Below are positions 1 to 9,223 of a DNA stretch of 64,000 bases, in pieces. Within the stretch, counting starts at the first letter, position 1. Every line of letters begins with the position of its first letter. A model generated the notes under the pieces. It did not search any database. It was not told where the DNA came from and was given only the letters and a program-made list of their open reading frames with translations. Origin of the DNA: an uncultured Lachnobacterium sp. GTDB lineage: Bacteria; Bacillota; Clostridia; Lachnospirales; Lachnospiraceae. The stretch covers positions 1 through 64,000 of the forward strand of contig UQRC01000002.1 of the NCBI GenBank assembly GCA_900543445.1, in the 5' to 3' direction. A program made the translations under genes and the position numbers.

Positions 1-7
1 AAAATGG

Positions 8-556
8 TCAAAGATCTCTCTTACAATATAGTAATAAATTTATCAAACAACTTGAATTACCCTGACATGGGCAACCACCAAATAATACTCTTTTTTCTTG
101 TAATAAACTTTCTTTTACTTTTTTATAGACATCATTAGCATTACTTTGAACATACTTACTTCCTTTTAGTGCCTCAAGTTCTTTAAGATTTTCTGCACTC
201 TTAAATTCAACGGAAAAATCATCATTATACGCAGCGCCATAAACTATACCACCATTTCTAATTAATAACTCTGCAAATGCAGAAAAAATTCCTCCAGATG
301 CAGCGCTCTTTCTAATTTCATCATTTGCATTTATCGCATGACATACGGGATTTTTTTCATTATGATATTCTGGATTTTCAACTGGACAATATTGTAAACA
401 TTTACCACATTCCACACACTTTGAAAAATCGATATGCGGATAAAGAAACCCTTCCTGATTTTCTCTCATTGAAATAGCATTTGTCGGACATACATTCTGG
501 CATAAGCAACATGCCGTACAATTTTCTGTTGAAACTTTCGTTATATTCATATACAT
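8..556 (-). pseudogene. FrhB/FdhB-like ferredoxin-type reductase, truncated or frameshifted
   Basis: The N-terminus carries two [4Fe-4S] motifs (CTACCLCQNVCP near residue 13 and CVECGKCLQYCP near residue 47). These are followed by the start of a coenzyme F420 hydrogenase/dehydrogenase beta-subunit-like domain (AASGGIFSA, GSKYVQS, then GGCPCQ). In polysaccharide loci such proteins are usually about 350-450 residues and sit beside pyruvyl transferases. Here the frame stops after 182 residues. The sequence after GGCPCQ (GNSSCLINLLLYCKRDL) does not follow the usual PCQVAxLK continuation, so I infer a frameshift or truncation. The window ends 7 bases downstream, so the rest cannot be checked. It is the last visible gene of the glycan operon, 12 bases after the acyltransferase. 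The redox substrate is unknown. Confidence 0.6.
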
Positions 557-568
557 TCTCCGTATAAA

Positions 569-1567
569 TTAAATATTTTCAAATTCTTCTCCACATTCAC
601 GAATACTCTTCGCATATGGATTACGACTCCAGGTTACTCCAATTTTTTTCACAACCGCCGGATTCCCCACTGCAACACAATTTTGAGGAAATTCCCCTTT
701 TATGACCGCGCCCGCACCTATTATGGAATTTTTGCCAATTCTACCTGACAAAATCGTACATCTTAAGCCAGCCCACACATGTTGACCAATTATAATATCA
801 TTTTTCTCATTATGTGGATAACACTCATTTACTCTTTCATGTGATTCCACATCAAAAATACTATGACCATCACCTGCGTACATTTCAATGTCGTAACTAA
901 ACATACTATCTCTTCCAATATCTATAACACTACCTGCAGATGCTCTTGCGATAAAATTATTTGCAAAAGATGATTTTTCATGTATAAAAATTTTGGAATG
1001 GGAAAAAACTTCAAAATGAGCATCAAATCCGAATCTACTATCTTTCTCAATTTGTATTTCACCACCACACTCCTCCATTATAATGTTGGAGTTTCCTCTT
1101 GCAACAACCTTGTCATCTACATTTACCACATTATTTCCAGCCACTGATAATAAAATCACCTGAAAAGATCCAGTTGAAATAACTTTATTGCCATACTCAT
1201 CCATATAATTTTTTGTTCCAGGAGGTAAGGTTATTCCTTTATGATATGTAAACACAAAATCCTTGAATTCCTTATATCCATAACTTTCAATCTTTTTCTT
1301 TAGGTTCTCGTTATATTGAAGAAACGGAATACATATATAATATTCATCTGATTTGTTTGCAAAATCAGATAGCATACGATATTCTTTACCTTTTTTCAAA
1401 TTACTTTCTACTGAAGTTGCTATGTACTTGGGCTCTAATAGGTACTGCTCTAAAAGTAATTTTCTTAAGTTTTTACTATCACCTAATAATACAAGTTCTC
1501 TACCATTGATATATTTATCAATAATGTTTGCTACTGGTTCAAATTTCAACGAATCAAGATATAGCAT
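569..1567 (-). CDS. Left-handed beta-helix (hexapeptide repeat) acyltransferase
   Basis: The C-terminal half (about residues 150-320) has hexapeptide-type turns and the typical end of O-acetyltransferases: IIIGQHVWAG, GRIGKNSIIGAGAVI and CVAVGNPAVVKKIG. These form the left-handed helix that binds acetyl-CoA or acyl-CoA. The first ~120 residues (GDSKNLRKLLLEQ...) look like a separate alpha/beta domain that I cannot assign. The start is supported by AAGGGGG seven bases before ATG. It lies 12 bases after the large glycosyltransferase and before the broken FrhB-like gene, so it probably acylates a sugar of the same surface polymer. The acceptor is unknown. The gene is strongly AT-rich like its neighbours at 1-4.5 kb. 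Confidence 0.75.
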   Translation of the reverse strand: MLYLDSLKFEPVANIIDKYINGRELVLLGDSKNLRKLLLEQYLLEPKYIATSVESNLKKGKEYRMLSDFANKSDEYYICIPFLQYNENLKKKIESYGYKEFKDFVFTYHKGITLPPGTKNYMDEYGNKVISTGSFQVILLSVAGNNVVNVDDKVVARGNSNIIMEECGGEIQIEKDSRFGFDAHFEVFSHSKIFIHEKSSFANNFIARASAGSVIDIGRDSMFSYDIEMYAGDGHSIFDVESHERVNECYPHNEKNDIIIGQHVWAGLRCTILSGRIGKNSIIGAGAVIKGEFPQNCVAVGNPAVVKKIGVTWSRNPYAKSIRECGEEFENI

Positions 1568-1579
1568 TATTATTCCCCC

Positions 1580-4474
1580 TTACTCTAATGACAGATAATC
1601 CTTCCAAAATTCAATTCCATTTAAAGAACCTTTCGCATCTCTATATTTAGTTTTTGCGGAATCATAATATTTTCTAACATCTTTTTTTAGTTTAAAATAC
1701 GCTTTTAATGATATAATTTCTTCTTTTTTGTCAAAATATGTTTCAAATCCTTTTCCACTTGCCTCATCATAATTCACGGCACCATAAGCCTTGTAAAAGT
1801 ATGCAATATGAGGATTTTGCACAGGAACACACACTGCCTTAGTATGCTTTCCAAAAAGACCATTCAAAGTCAACTTTCTTTTTTTCTGTTCCTTAGGTTC
1901 TTCAACAAAACGTAACATCTGTTCATATTGAGGATAGTCAAATGGGATTGTAAGTTCATTTAAATCAGAGAATTTATATCCTGCATTCATAACAGACATA
2001 TTAAGTTCTTCACCATCCTGTTCCATCAACCACTCTGGTCCTTTTAGAAAATCTTGTACCCCATTTAAAAGAAGCTGTGCATTTTTGTATCTTAATGTAA
2101 ATATTTCTCTAAAATATTGCTCTTTAAAATCTGCCAGAAACTTCTCTTTCGAATACTCTATTCCACGTACTGCATTATCAATCAGGCGGTTTCTAAAGAT
2201 ATAGTAGTACATCGATGAACTATATTTGTTCTCAAATGGCTCATGCCATACACAGATTCCATTCATCAATATAAGGTGCTTCATATTTCTCAAACCAAAT
2301 TCAACATCATCACCTCTGATAAAAATAGGCATTGGAAGGTTTTCATCTGTCACTACATCAATTGGCATTGTGCAATACCACCAAGCATTAAAATCACATT
2401 TTTCTTCTACTTCATTGTACAAGCACGCATCAAGAATTCGTAAATCCAATCCCTGTTTATGGCTTATTAACTGTCCAGCATTCCAGGTTCCTCCCGCTTC
2501 TGTCTGGAACCATTGAAGATCCGTTCTAAGCATTGCACCACCAACAAAAGAATCCTTATATCCATCCTTCAATAACGACAAAATCCTATATGTCCTATAG
2601 ATGGATTCTGGCTGCATTACAACATCATCATCCATCAGGAGAACATGTGTCAACTTACAGCTATCCTGCAATTTTTTACTCTCAATCAGACATCTTGTGA
2701 ATCCACCTGCACCACCTAAGTTCTTATTTTCAAATACTCTTATATAATCACTTTTAAATTGACTCATATCAATTGTTTTAGCGTTATCAGAAATATTTAC
2801 ATACAGTCTGCCATTTAACTCAGATTCTTTATTCATCAAGAATTCATCTTCAAGCATTTTCATATTTTTATACACATACTTTTCTCTCTTAAAAGTACAT
2901 ATATTGATTGCTAGACCAATGTCTTCAGGCTGACAATCCTCTACATAATAATATCCGCCATAAAACTTTGTATCATCGCATGTAGACAAAATACTTATAC
3001 AGTACATACCTTTTGTAAACTCTGTCCTATACTCTTCTTCAAAAAATTCTCCGTCTTTTGCTGAATCAAAATATGTTTCACATATGCATTTTTCCAATAT
3101 TCCTGAAGCCGATTTTTCTTTGTAAAGCAATGTTATCCTTGCTTTCCCTTCAATTTCAAGATGCACTTTTACATTATTGACTTTTGTATATTTAAACCAT
3201 TTATTAGCTGAAAATCCATTAAAATATGTATCGAAATTAACAATCGCATCATTTCTTAACTTTATGTAAGAATCTGCAAGTGAGTATTCTACCCTTCCCA
3301 CTCTTCTAAAATATAAGCTTTCCTCTGTACAGTTCTTCTCTTCAGGCATTAAGAAATGTTGTAATACACATCTTTCCCTATCTATTGCCTTTACTCTTTT
3401 TTTGTTAATATAATATTCATACCATGCTGACTGTTTTAATGAATTTATTTTTTCATGCCATACACACAAACCATTAAATTTTATTATCGGGATTCTTTTT
3501 GCCTTTTCTACATCTGATTTATTAAAGCTTTGCTCAATTGCCTCATATGAAACAATTGCGCACCACCATGCATCAAATTTCAACACATTAGTATTAATAT
3601 TATCAAGGCACTGTTCCATGCGTCTCATATCATCTACGGAACAATTAGCATTCCCATTAAATACATTCCATTGTAAATCACGTCTGAATACATCGCCTTC
3701 AACAATAATACTCTTGTTTTCTTCCTTCAAAAGGCTTAAAAATACACAAATATTATCAATTGCCTTTTCCTGGACTATCACATCATCGTCAAGCAACAAT
3801 GCATATTCATATCCAGATTTAGATTTTACCAATGATTCAAGCCACTTATCATTTTTTTCACTTATATCTATAACCGAAACATTCTGTGATTTAAAGTTAC
3901 CTTCGTCCAATGTTTCTCCATCATTTAAAACAAATACCTTATACTTTTTTTCGAATTGCTCCACATTTTTGTATATATAGTTATTATGATTGTTTGCCTT
4001 AATCCACAAATTAACCTTTGGATTGCTGGTATAAACATCATCATTTGTGTAATAAAATCCTGAAATGAATTCAGCCCTTCCATTAACGCATATAATTCTT
4101 ACAGAATACATCCCCACAACAAGTGTATCAAAGGCTGCGTCAAAATATTCTCCATCAACTTCCGAATTATAATATGCTTCGTATACACATTTTTCATTTA
4201 TTCCATCAACAGTCTTTTCATGAAAAAATAACGAAATTCTTACCTCTCCTTTAACAAATAATCTAACCCTGACATTTTCTACCTTTGTGTATCTAAACCA
4301 ACTATCAGCAAAAAAAGCATTGAAATATGTATCAAAGCTCAATATTCCATTTTTCTTTACAGTTATGCAGTTATCTGCAAATGAATACTTTACCTTATCA
4401 TTCTTTCTAAAATACATTGCCTCCTCGGTACAATCTTTTGTTGATGGCAATACAATACTTTGCAACTTAATCAT
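1580..4474 (-). CDS. GlfT2-like galactofuranosyltransferase with tandem duplicated half
   Basis: A 964-residue GT-A glycosyltransferase. Two copies of the same module lie in tandem. Copy 1 is about residues 1-366 and copy 2 about 371-770, each starting with a beta-rich domain (CTEEAMYFR / CTEESLYFR, FDTYFN). A C-terminal region follows (770-964). Copy 2 has the full GlfT2 motif set: GGAGGF (587-592), DDD (615-617), FNAWW (695-699), RGDDVEF (720-726), CVWHE (741-745). Copy 1 keeps DDD (229-231), FDAWW (300-304) and CVWHE (337-341) but lacks GGAGGF and the RGDD element that carries the catalytic base in GlfT2. Copy 2 is therefore probably the active transferase (UDP-galactofuranose donor inferred by family). 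Copy 1 is probably an inactive acceptor-binding or structural copy. It sits in the glycan export operon. Confidence 0.8.
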   Translation of the reverse strand: MIKLQSIVLPSTKDCTEEAMYFRKNDKVKYSFADNCITVKKNGILSFDTYFNAFFADSWFRYTKVENVRVRLFVKGEVRISLFFHEKTVDGINEKCVYEAYYNSEVDGEYFDAAFDTLVVGMYSVRIICVNGRAEFISGFYYTNDDVYTSNPKVNLWIKANNHNNYIYKNVEQFEKKYKVFVLNDGETLDEGNFKSQNVSVIDISEKNDKWLESLVKSKSGYEYALLLDDDVIVQEKAIDNICVFLSLLKEENKSIIVEGDVFRRDLQWNVFNGNANCSVDDMRRMEQCLDNINTNVLKFDAWWCAIVSYEAIEQSFNKSDVEKAKRIPIIKFNGLCVWHEKINSLKQSAWYEYYINKKRVKAIDRERCVLQHFLMPEEKNCTEESLYFRRVGRVEYSLADSYIKLRNDAIVNFDTYFNGFSANKWFKYTKVNNVKVHLEIEGKARITLLYKEKSASGILEKCICETYFDSAKDGEFFEEEYRTEFTKGMYCISILSTCDDTKFYGGYYYVEDCQPEDIGLAINICTFKREKYVYKNMKMLEDEFLMNKESELNGRLYVNISDNAKTIDMSQFKSDYIRVFENKNLGGAGGFTRCLIESKKLQDSCKLTHVLLMDDDVVMQPESIYRTYRILSLLKDGYKDSFVGGAMLRTDLQWFQTEAGGTWNAGQLISHKQGLDLRILDACLYNEVEEKCDFNAWWYCTMPIDVVTDENLPMPIFIRGDDVEFGLRNMKHLILMNGICVWHEPFENKYSSSMYYYIFRNRLIDNAVRGIEYSKEKFLADFKEQYFREIFTLRYKNAQLLLNGVQDFLKGPEWLMEQDGEELNMSVMNAGYKFSDLNELTIPFDYPQYEQMLRFVEEPKEQKKRKLTLNGLFGKHTKAVCVPVQNPHIAYFYKAYGAVNYDEASGKGFETYFDKKEEIISLKAYFKLKKDVRKYYDSAKTKYRDAKGSLNGIEFWKDYLSLE

Positions 4475-4630
4475 TTGATTTATTTCCCTTCATTAAATGG
4501 TTCCTGCACAAGTCATAGACACTACTAAGTAGAATGGCCTCTATGTAAGACTTTCTTGTGCTCTCCTCAAGTTTTTGATAAAATTGATTTAACTTAAATT
4601 AAATAAGCATCTTACCAATCATATAATCTT

Positions 4631-5434
4631 CTACATCTTCGCAACTATATCCTCAATTTTCCGATTGAAGAAAATTGTCCCGACTACGTAACATCCACCT
4701 GCATACGCGCTCGCAATCGCCCAAAGCTTCCAGTTCGGATACATCCGCTCCATCACGCATTCCCTCGCGATTGAAATTACGGTATATAACGGATTCAAAA
4801 TCGTCATGCACTTCTGCATTGTTGGTGATAACCGGTCGACTCGATAGAAGATTGCCGAACCGTACATCAGAAACAATGTAAAGATCTTATAGAAATACGT
4901 GATATCCGCAAATGTTACATTAATGATCGCAAGTATTTTTCCGATTCCTAACATCATTACCAACATCAGAAGGATATCCGGTATAAATAACAACCACGTT
5001 ACGCTCGGCGGTATCCGGTACAGCGCGATCACAAACGCGTAGATCAACAATGAAAATAAAAAGTTACGTAATGCTACTAGTATCTTTTCCAATACATACA
5101 TGTTCTTCTTTAGCTGCGTCTTGATCAAAAAACTCTTGTTTTCCGTTAATGCATTCAAACACGTCGAAGTACCCGCATTGAATAAACCATATATTGTCGT
5201 ACCTGTTAGTACATATAATGGGAACGCACCCGCCACACCTTTACCAAACATCTCAGAAAACACCAACACCATCACCACCATATTAATGAGCGGATTAATC
5301 ACTTCCCACAACTCGCCCATAAAGGTGGATGACAGGCTTCTTTTTTTATCACGTATCACAAGCTGATGAATGACGAACATGTTCTGCCGTAGTTCGTCCA
5401 CTCTTCGCTCAATTATCTGCTGCGTCTTTCCCAC
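4631..5434 (-). CDS. ABC-2 type polysaccharide export permease (second subunit)
   Basis: A 267-residue membrane protein with about six hydrophobic segments and the Wzm/TagG-like N-terminus (FMGELWEVINPLINMVVMVL). It exports a lipid-linked polysaccharide across the membrane together with a Wzt-like ATPase, here most likely the gene at 8.3-9.2 kb. The start is GTG, and it overlaps the TAG stop of the upstream permease by one base, so the two are translationally coupled. It differs from that permease, which points to a heterodimeric channel rather than the homodimer usual for Wzm. Confidence 0.85.
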   Translation of the reverse strand: MGKTQQIIERRVDELRQNMFVIHQLVIRDKKRSLSSTFMGELWEVINPLINMVVMVLVFSEMFGKGVAGAFPLYVLTGTTIYGLFNAGTSTCLNALTENKSFLIKTQLKKNMYVLEKILVALRNFLFSLLIYAFVIALYRIPPSVTWLLFIPDILLMLVMMLGIGKILAIINVTFADITYFYKIFTLFLMYGSAIFYRVDRLSPTMQKCMTILNPLYTVISIARECVMERMYPNWKLWAIASAYAGGCYVVGTIFFNRKIEDIVAKM

Positions 5435-6207
5435 TACAATCTCTCCACTACTTCATTCTCATAATTTTTGAATATCAGGATTCCAAAGGCAAGCATTCCG
5501 AATGCCCACGCAACCATCTGTACAAGGTACATAGTCTCCGGCCACTGACCATACACCACGCATTGACGCATCACATAGATGTACGCATACACCGGATTGT
5601 GCTTTATCACCCATTTGACTCCATCCGACACCCATTCTACCGAGTAGAACATCGCCACGAAAAATCGCAGGATGAAGATGAAATTGGAATAGATATTCCT
5701 TGCATCTCTCTGGAACACGAACCAGATGGATAGCACATACGACATTCCTGCTGTAAAAAGCAGAAGCAACAACAATACCACCGGAATCATAAGATAATAC
5801 CAGGTCACCCTTGCACGATACCATGCCAACACTGCTGCAAACGGAATACATCCGAGCAGGAAATTGACGAAGGCTGTCAGTACGCGTGACAACACAAACA
5901 GTTCGCGCGGAAGCTTCGATTTGATCAGCAAATTCCGGTTATCCTTCAGCGTTGTGAGCGAGGTCTGTGTCGCTGTGGCAAAGAATTCGAAGATGAGAAA
6001 TCCGACAAAGTAATATGCCGGGTATTTCTCGATTCCTTTGTTGAAGATTGTTGAGAACAATACAACAACTAGCGCCATACGCATCAGCGGATACACGCAG
6101 CTCCACAGGATTCCAAGGAAGCTCCTTGCGTATTTTCGCTTTAATTCTCTCTTGGTCAGCTCCCAGAGAACAAACCAATATTGTTTTATGTCCATTTTGT
6201 TTCTCAT
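5434..6207 (-). CDS. ABC-2 type polysaccharide export permease (first subunit)
   Basis: A 257-residue Wzm/TagG-family permease. The N-terminus has the amphipathic entry LTKRELKRKYARSFLGILWS followed by about six transmembrane segments. It overlaps the ligase/polymerase-like gene by ATGA and the next permease by one base, so all three are made together. It most likely pairs with the adjacent permease and the membrane-anchored ATPase at 8285-9223. The polymer is unknown; the presence of a GlfT2-like enzyme suggests a galactofuranose-containing glycan. Confidence 0.87.
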   Translation of the reverse strand: MRNKMDIKQYWFVLWELTKRELKRKYARSFLGILWSCVYPLMRMALVVVLFSTIFNKGIEKYPAYYFVGFLIFEFFATATQTSLTTLKDNRNLLIKSKLPRELFVLSRVLTAFVNFLLGCIPFAAVLAWYRARVTWYYLMIPVVLLLLLLFTAGMSYVLSIWFVFQRDARNIYSNFIFILRFFVAMFYSVEWVSDGVKWVIKHNPVYAYIYVMRQCVVYGQWPETMYLVQMVAWAFGMLAFGILIFKNYENEVVERL

Positions 6208-7736
6208 TGTGCCTTATCCATCCGATCGTAAGCTGCCATCACACCGAGGAAAATCGTATAGAATGCATATGTCAGAATATACGGACCGGTCATTAGTCCT
6301 TGTCCGATGAATCCGGTTAATGCCGCCAGAACTGCTGCCTTCTCTGATTTTCTGCTTTTTCCTCGTGCATACATGATATACGGAAGAATATACATCAGCA
6401 GCTTTAATACGGTTCCCACAATACCGGTTGTCACAAGGTATTCCAGCAGATCATTGTGTGCCGTACAGTAAAACCAGTTCCACTCAACGTAGAAGTCGGC
6501 TTTCGCGATCTGCGCCTGTGTGACTGTATCTAAAAGTCCCGGTCCAACGCCCATGATTTTCTGCCATATGTTTCCATCCAGAAATCCGTTGAATGCGAAG
6601 TACCAGATGGATCCTCGATAATTGAATAATTCCAGACTGTAATTGTAAATCAGATAGTATACTAGTCCAATTACTCCGATGAGAATCAATTCAATCCATA
6701 TCTTGCTAAAGTATCGCTCAACAATTCGATTTACCTTCTTCCGAGCCTTCACCGACAAGGCACTTGTCACTAAAAGGAATACAATAATAATGATTCCAAC
6801 AGCTCCCGGAATGAGATACAGATGATGCTGCAGAAGCAGTAATGTAACCGTATCCGTATCAATTGGACGCGGCGTATAAGGATTTCTCCACAACACCTCC
6901 GCGGCTACTCCTGCTACCGTAAATAGGATTCCGTTGATGGCAAGATTCATCAGCCGGCTCGTCTTCTGCAAGGAATACCATATGACAAAAAGCATCGCCA
7001 CTCCGATTCCAAGATACGTTGTGTTGGTGAGTGTTATAAACAAACTAAAATACGCAATCAGCAGTAACAGATAGATACACAATTTCTTGAGTTTCCCCTG
7101 TATGAATCCCGGTGCCAGAATAAAAAACGGAATAATCACCGACAGATACGCTGCCCAGAAATTGATATTACCGATTGTCGAGATAAAGATGTTGTATTGC
7201 AACGGTATCTCATCGTGCATTACAAGGAAGTCGTATCCCAACCGATCGATTACACCGATTACAAGGACTGCCAGTGTTCCGCAGTACAGGTATGCCCATA
7301 TATCGCCCTTGCCGGAATAACATCTGGAGATGGCAAAATATAAAAACACGCTGCAAACAATCATTATGGTGCCAACGTCCCATGCCGCCTCTCCTGTCAA
7401 CGACTGTTCTACATCCGAACTATATACGGTCGATACGACTGCTACGATTCCGAACAGGATCATAGTGATATCCAACGCGCTCGTTTTATGAAATTCCTTC
7501 TTTATGTTTTCTTTCAGCTGCTTATGCCTGATCGTGAGACAGAAGCTGACCAGCAGACTGCAGACCAGTATGCCTGCAAGTATAAGTGTAAACAGCCCAT
7601 ATACGTCTCTTTTATCATGTAATATGTTGTAATAATTGTCCGAATAATACAGTGGCAGCAATGTGAACATCAGCACCACAAACATCTTGACGGACTCTTC
7701 TCTAATCTTTTTCAAGAATATTTCCCCTATTGTCAA
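6204..7736 (-). CDS. O-antigen ligase/polymerase-like polytopic membrane protein (Wzy/WaaL fold)
   Basis: 510 residues with about 11-12 hydrophobic segments. A large extracytoplasmic loop carries GVGPGLLDTVTQ and then TAHNDLLEYLVTTGIVG, the HNxxLxxLxxxG signature of the Wzy_C family. In Gram-negatives this family joins glycans to lipid A or polymerises repeat units. In this ABC-export locus of a Gram-positive-type genome it could attach the exported polymer to a cell-wall or lipid anchor, or polymerise it. Which of the two cannot be told from sequence. It overlaps the downstream permease gene by four bases. Confidence 0.8.
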   Translation of the reverse strand: MTIGEIFLKKIREESVKMFVVLMFTLLPLYYSDNYYNILHDKRDVYGLFTLILAGILVCSLLVSFCLTIRHKQLKENIKKEFHKTSALDITMILFGIVAVVSTVYSSDVEQSLTGEAAWDVGTIMIVCSVFLYFAISRCYSGKGDIWAYLYCGTLAVLVIGVIDRLGYDFLVMHDEIPLQYNIFISTIGNINFWAAYLSVIIPFFILAPGFIQGKLKKLCIYLLLLIAYFSLFITLTNTTYLGIGVAMLFVIWYSLQKTSRLMNLAINGILFTVAGVAAEVLWRNPYTPRPIDTDTVTLLLLQHHLYLIPGAVGIIIIVFLLVTSALSVKARKKVNRIVERYFSKIWIELILIGVIGLVYYLIYNYSLELFNYRGSIWYFAFNGFLDGNIWQKIMGVGPGLLDTVTQAQIAKADFYVEWNWFYCTAHNDLLEYLVTTGIVGTVLKLLMYILPYIMYARGKSRKSEKAAVLAALTGFIGQGLMTGPYILTYAFYTIFLGVMAAYDRMDKAQ

Positions 7737-7793
7737 AACTAATAGGAGCCAGAGTACTCTGACTCCTACAGTAAACTCACATTTTTGTTAATA

Positions 7794-8219
7794 CTATTTT
7801 GTTGTTGTTTTCTTTACGGTTGTCCACTTAGAGTAAACTTTCTTACCATTCTCATCCAGTGTGTATGCACGGACACGAATATAGTAAGTTGTCTTCTTCT
7901 TAAGCTTCTTAACCTTGTAAGATGTCTTCTTTGTTGTTGCAGACTTTGTAGTCTTCTTTGTGAATTTCTTGGATGTAGAGTACTGGATCTGATATCCCTC
8001 TGCACCTTCTACTTTCTTGATTGTAACTGTAGCGGTAGTTGCTGTTGCTTTAACAGTTGCCTTTGCAGGCTTCTTTACAGTAACCTCCTGCTCAGGTGTT
8101 GCATCTGTAGCAGTCTGTGCTGCAGTTGCAGCATATACAGGTGTTGCTACGGCAGGTGCTACCGTCGTTGTAAGTACGGTTGCTGCTAATACAAGTGCAG
8201 CTAACTTTTTCATTTTCAT
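7794..8219 (-). CDS. Small secreted Lys/Thr-rich fibronectin type III-like protein
   Basis: The chosen start is the ATG at 8219, because AAAGGAG lies 8-10 bases upstream. The longer reading frame would place the ribosome binding site inside the gene. The protein is 141 residues. It has a Sec signal peptide (MKMKKLAALVLAATVL...APAVATPVYA) and then one FnIII-like domain (VEGAEGYQIQYSTSKKF, YYIRVRAYTLDENGKKVYSKW) very rich in Lys and Thr. FnIII domains of this kind are common in clostridial cell-surface proteins. Its place between the exporter ATPase and the ligase-like gene suggests a role at the outer face of the export system, such as polymer binding, but that is inference. Confidence 0.75.
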   Translation of the reverse strand: MKMKKLAALVLAATVLTTTVAPAVATPVYAATAAQTATDATPEQEVTVKKPAKATVKATATTATVTIKKVEGAEGYQIQYSTSKKFTKKTTKSATTKKTSYKVKKLKKKTTYYIRVRAYTLDENGKKVYSKWTTVKKTTTK

Positions 8220-8284
8220 GACAATAGTCTCCTTTCCCAATGTGAGTTTTATATAAAAAATCTGAGCTCAGATTTTTTACCAGA

Positions 8285-9223
8285 TTATGATTCGTTGTAC
8301 TGCATGCGATAGGCCCGACATACTTTATGCGGTTCACCAATCATTCGCATGTTTCCCTGCTCAATCCATACCACTTTTGTACAGTTGTCAATAATGGTCT
8401 GCATACCGTGCGATACCATAAGCACGGTCGAACCTCCATGGATTAATTCTTTGATTCTTGCCAGACTCTTCTTGCGGAAGAACTCGTCTCCTACCGAAAG
8501 TACTTCATCCAGGATCAATATCTCTGCTGCGCCTGCAACAGTCGCGATCGAGAACCCGAGTCGTGACACCATTCCGGAAGAAAAGTTCTTCACTTTTTCT
8601 TCCATGAAACCTTCCAATTCTGCAAAATCTACAATTTCCTGATAATGTTCATCGATAAAACTTCTGGAGTATCCAATGATTGCTCCATTGAGATATACAT
8701 TTTCTTTTGCGGACAATTCCATATCAAATCCGGTTCCGAGTGTAAGCAGCTGCACCTTGCTTTGGTCCACGCTTACCTGTCCGCTTGTCGGGTTGAGCGC
8801 ACCGGATACAATCTTAAGAAGTGTCGATTTACCGGATCCGTTTGTTCCAATAATTCCAACAATTTCACCTTTATACACATTGAAGTTAATATGGTTTAAT
8901 GCATATAATTCTTTGTACGACATCTGCTTGCGCAGCGTCTGGATCATATATTCCTTGATTCCGGATACATTGTTCGTTGCAATACGAAAACGCATCGTCA
9001 AATCCTGCACCTGGATTACCGGCGCATCCTCATGCTTCGCCTTCTCCTGTTCCAGGTAAGGCAGGATGGTTCTGGCATTCTCTTCTGCCTCCCGCAACTT
9101 CTGCTGCTGAAATTGTTTATTTTCTTCTGTATAGTCTACGGTCGTGCGCTGCTCATCAAATTTCTCATATACCATTTGTAGAATGCAGGCACTTACCGCC
9201 AATACTCCAACTGCTTCAAACAT
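8285..9223 (-). CDS. Wzt-like polysaccharide export ATPase with N-terminal membrane anchor
   Basis: 312 residues. Residues about 1-20 (MFEAVGVLAVSACILQMVYE) form a hydrophobic segment and about 30-65 a charged, coiled-coil-like linker. Residues about 70-310 are an ABC ATPase of the Wzt/TagH type. It has Walker A GTNGSGKST, a degenerate signature NFSSGMVSRLGF (usual for this subfamily), Walker B ILILDEVLSVGD and the switch histidine in MVSHGMQ. The carbohydrate-binding C-terminal domain of E. coli O9a Wzt is absent. An N-terminal transmembrane helix is unusual for this family. The gene abuts the next upstream gene (stop 9224/start 9223). Expected partners are the two permeases at 4.6-6.2 kb. 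Confidence 0.88.
   Translation of the reverse strand: MFEAVGVLAVSACILQMVYEKFDEQRTTVDYTEENKQFQQQKLREAEENARTILPYLEQEKAKHEDAPVIQVQDLTMRFRIATNNVSGIKEYMIQTLRKQMSYKELYALNHINFNVYKGEIVGIIGTNGSGKSTLLKIVSGALNPTSGQVSVDQSKVQLLTLGTGFDMELSAKENVYLNGAIIGYSRSFIDEHYQEIVDFAELEGFMEEKVKNFSSGMVSRLGFSIATVAGAAEILILDEVLSVGDEFFRKKSLARIKELIHGGSTVLMVSHGMQTIIDNCTKVVWIEQGNMRMIGEPHKVCRAYRMQYNES

Noticed and set aside
7785..8189. Cys-rich 134-residue open frame on the plus strand
   Set aside because: It is the exact antisense of the Lys/Thr-rich FnIII-like gene; AAG/ACT-rich codons read backwards give Cys and Leu. It has no ribosome binding site.
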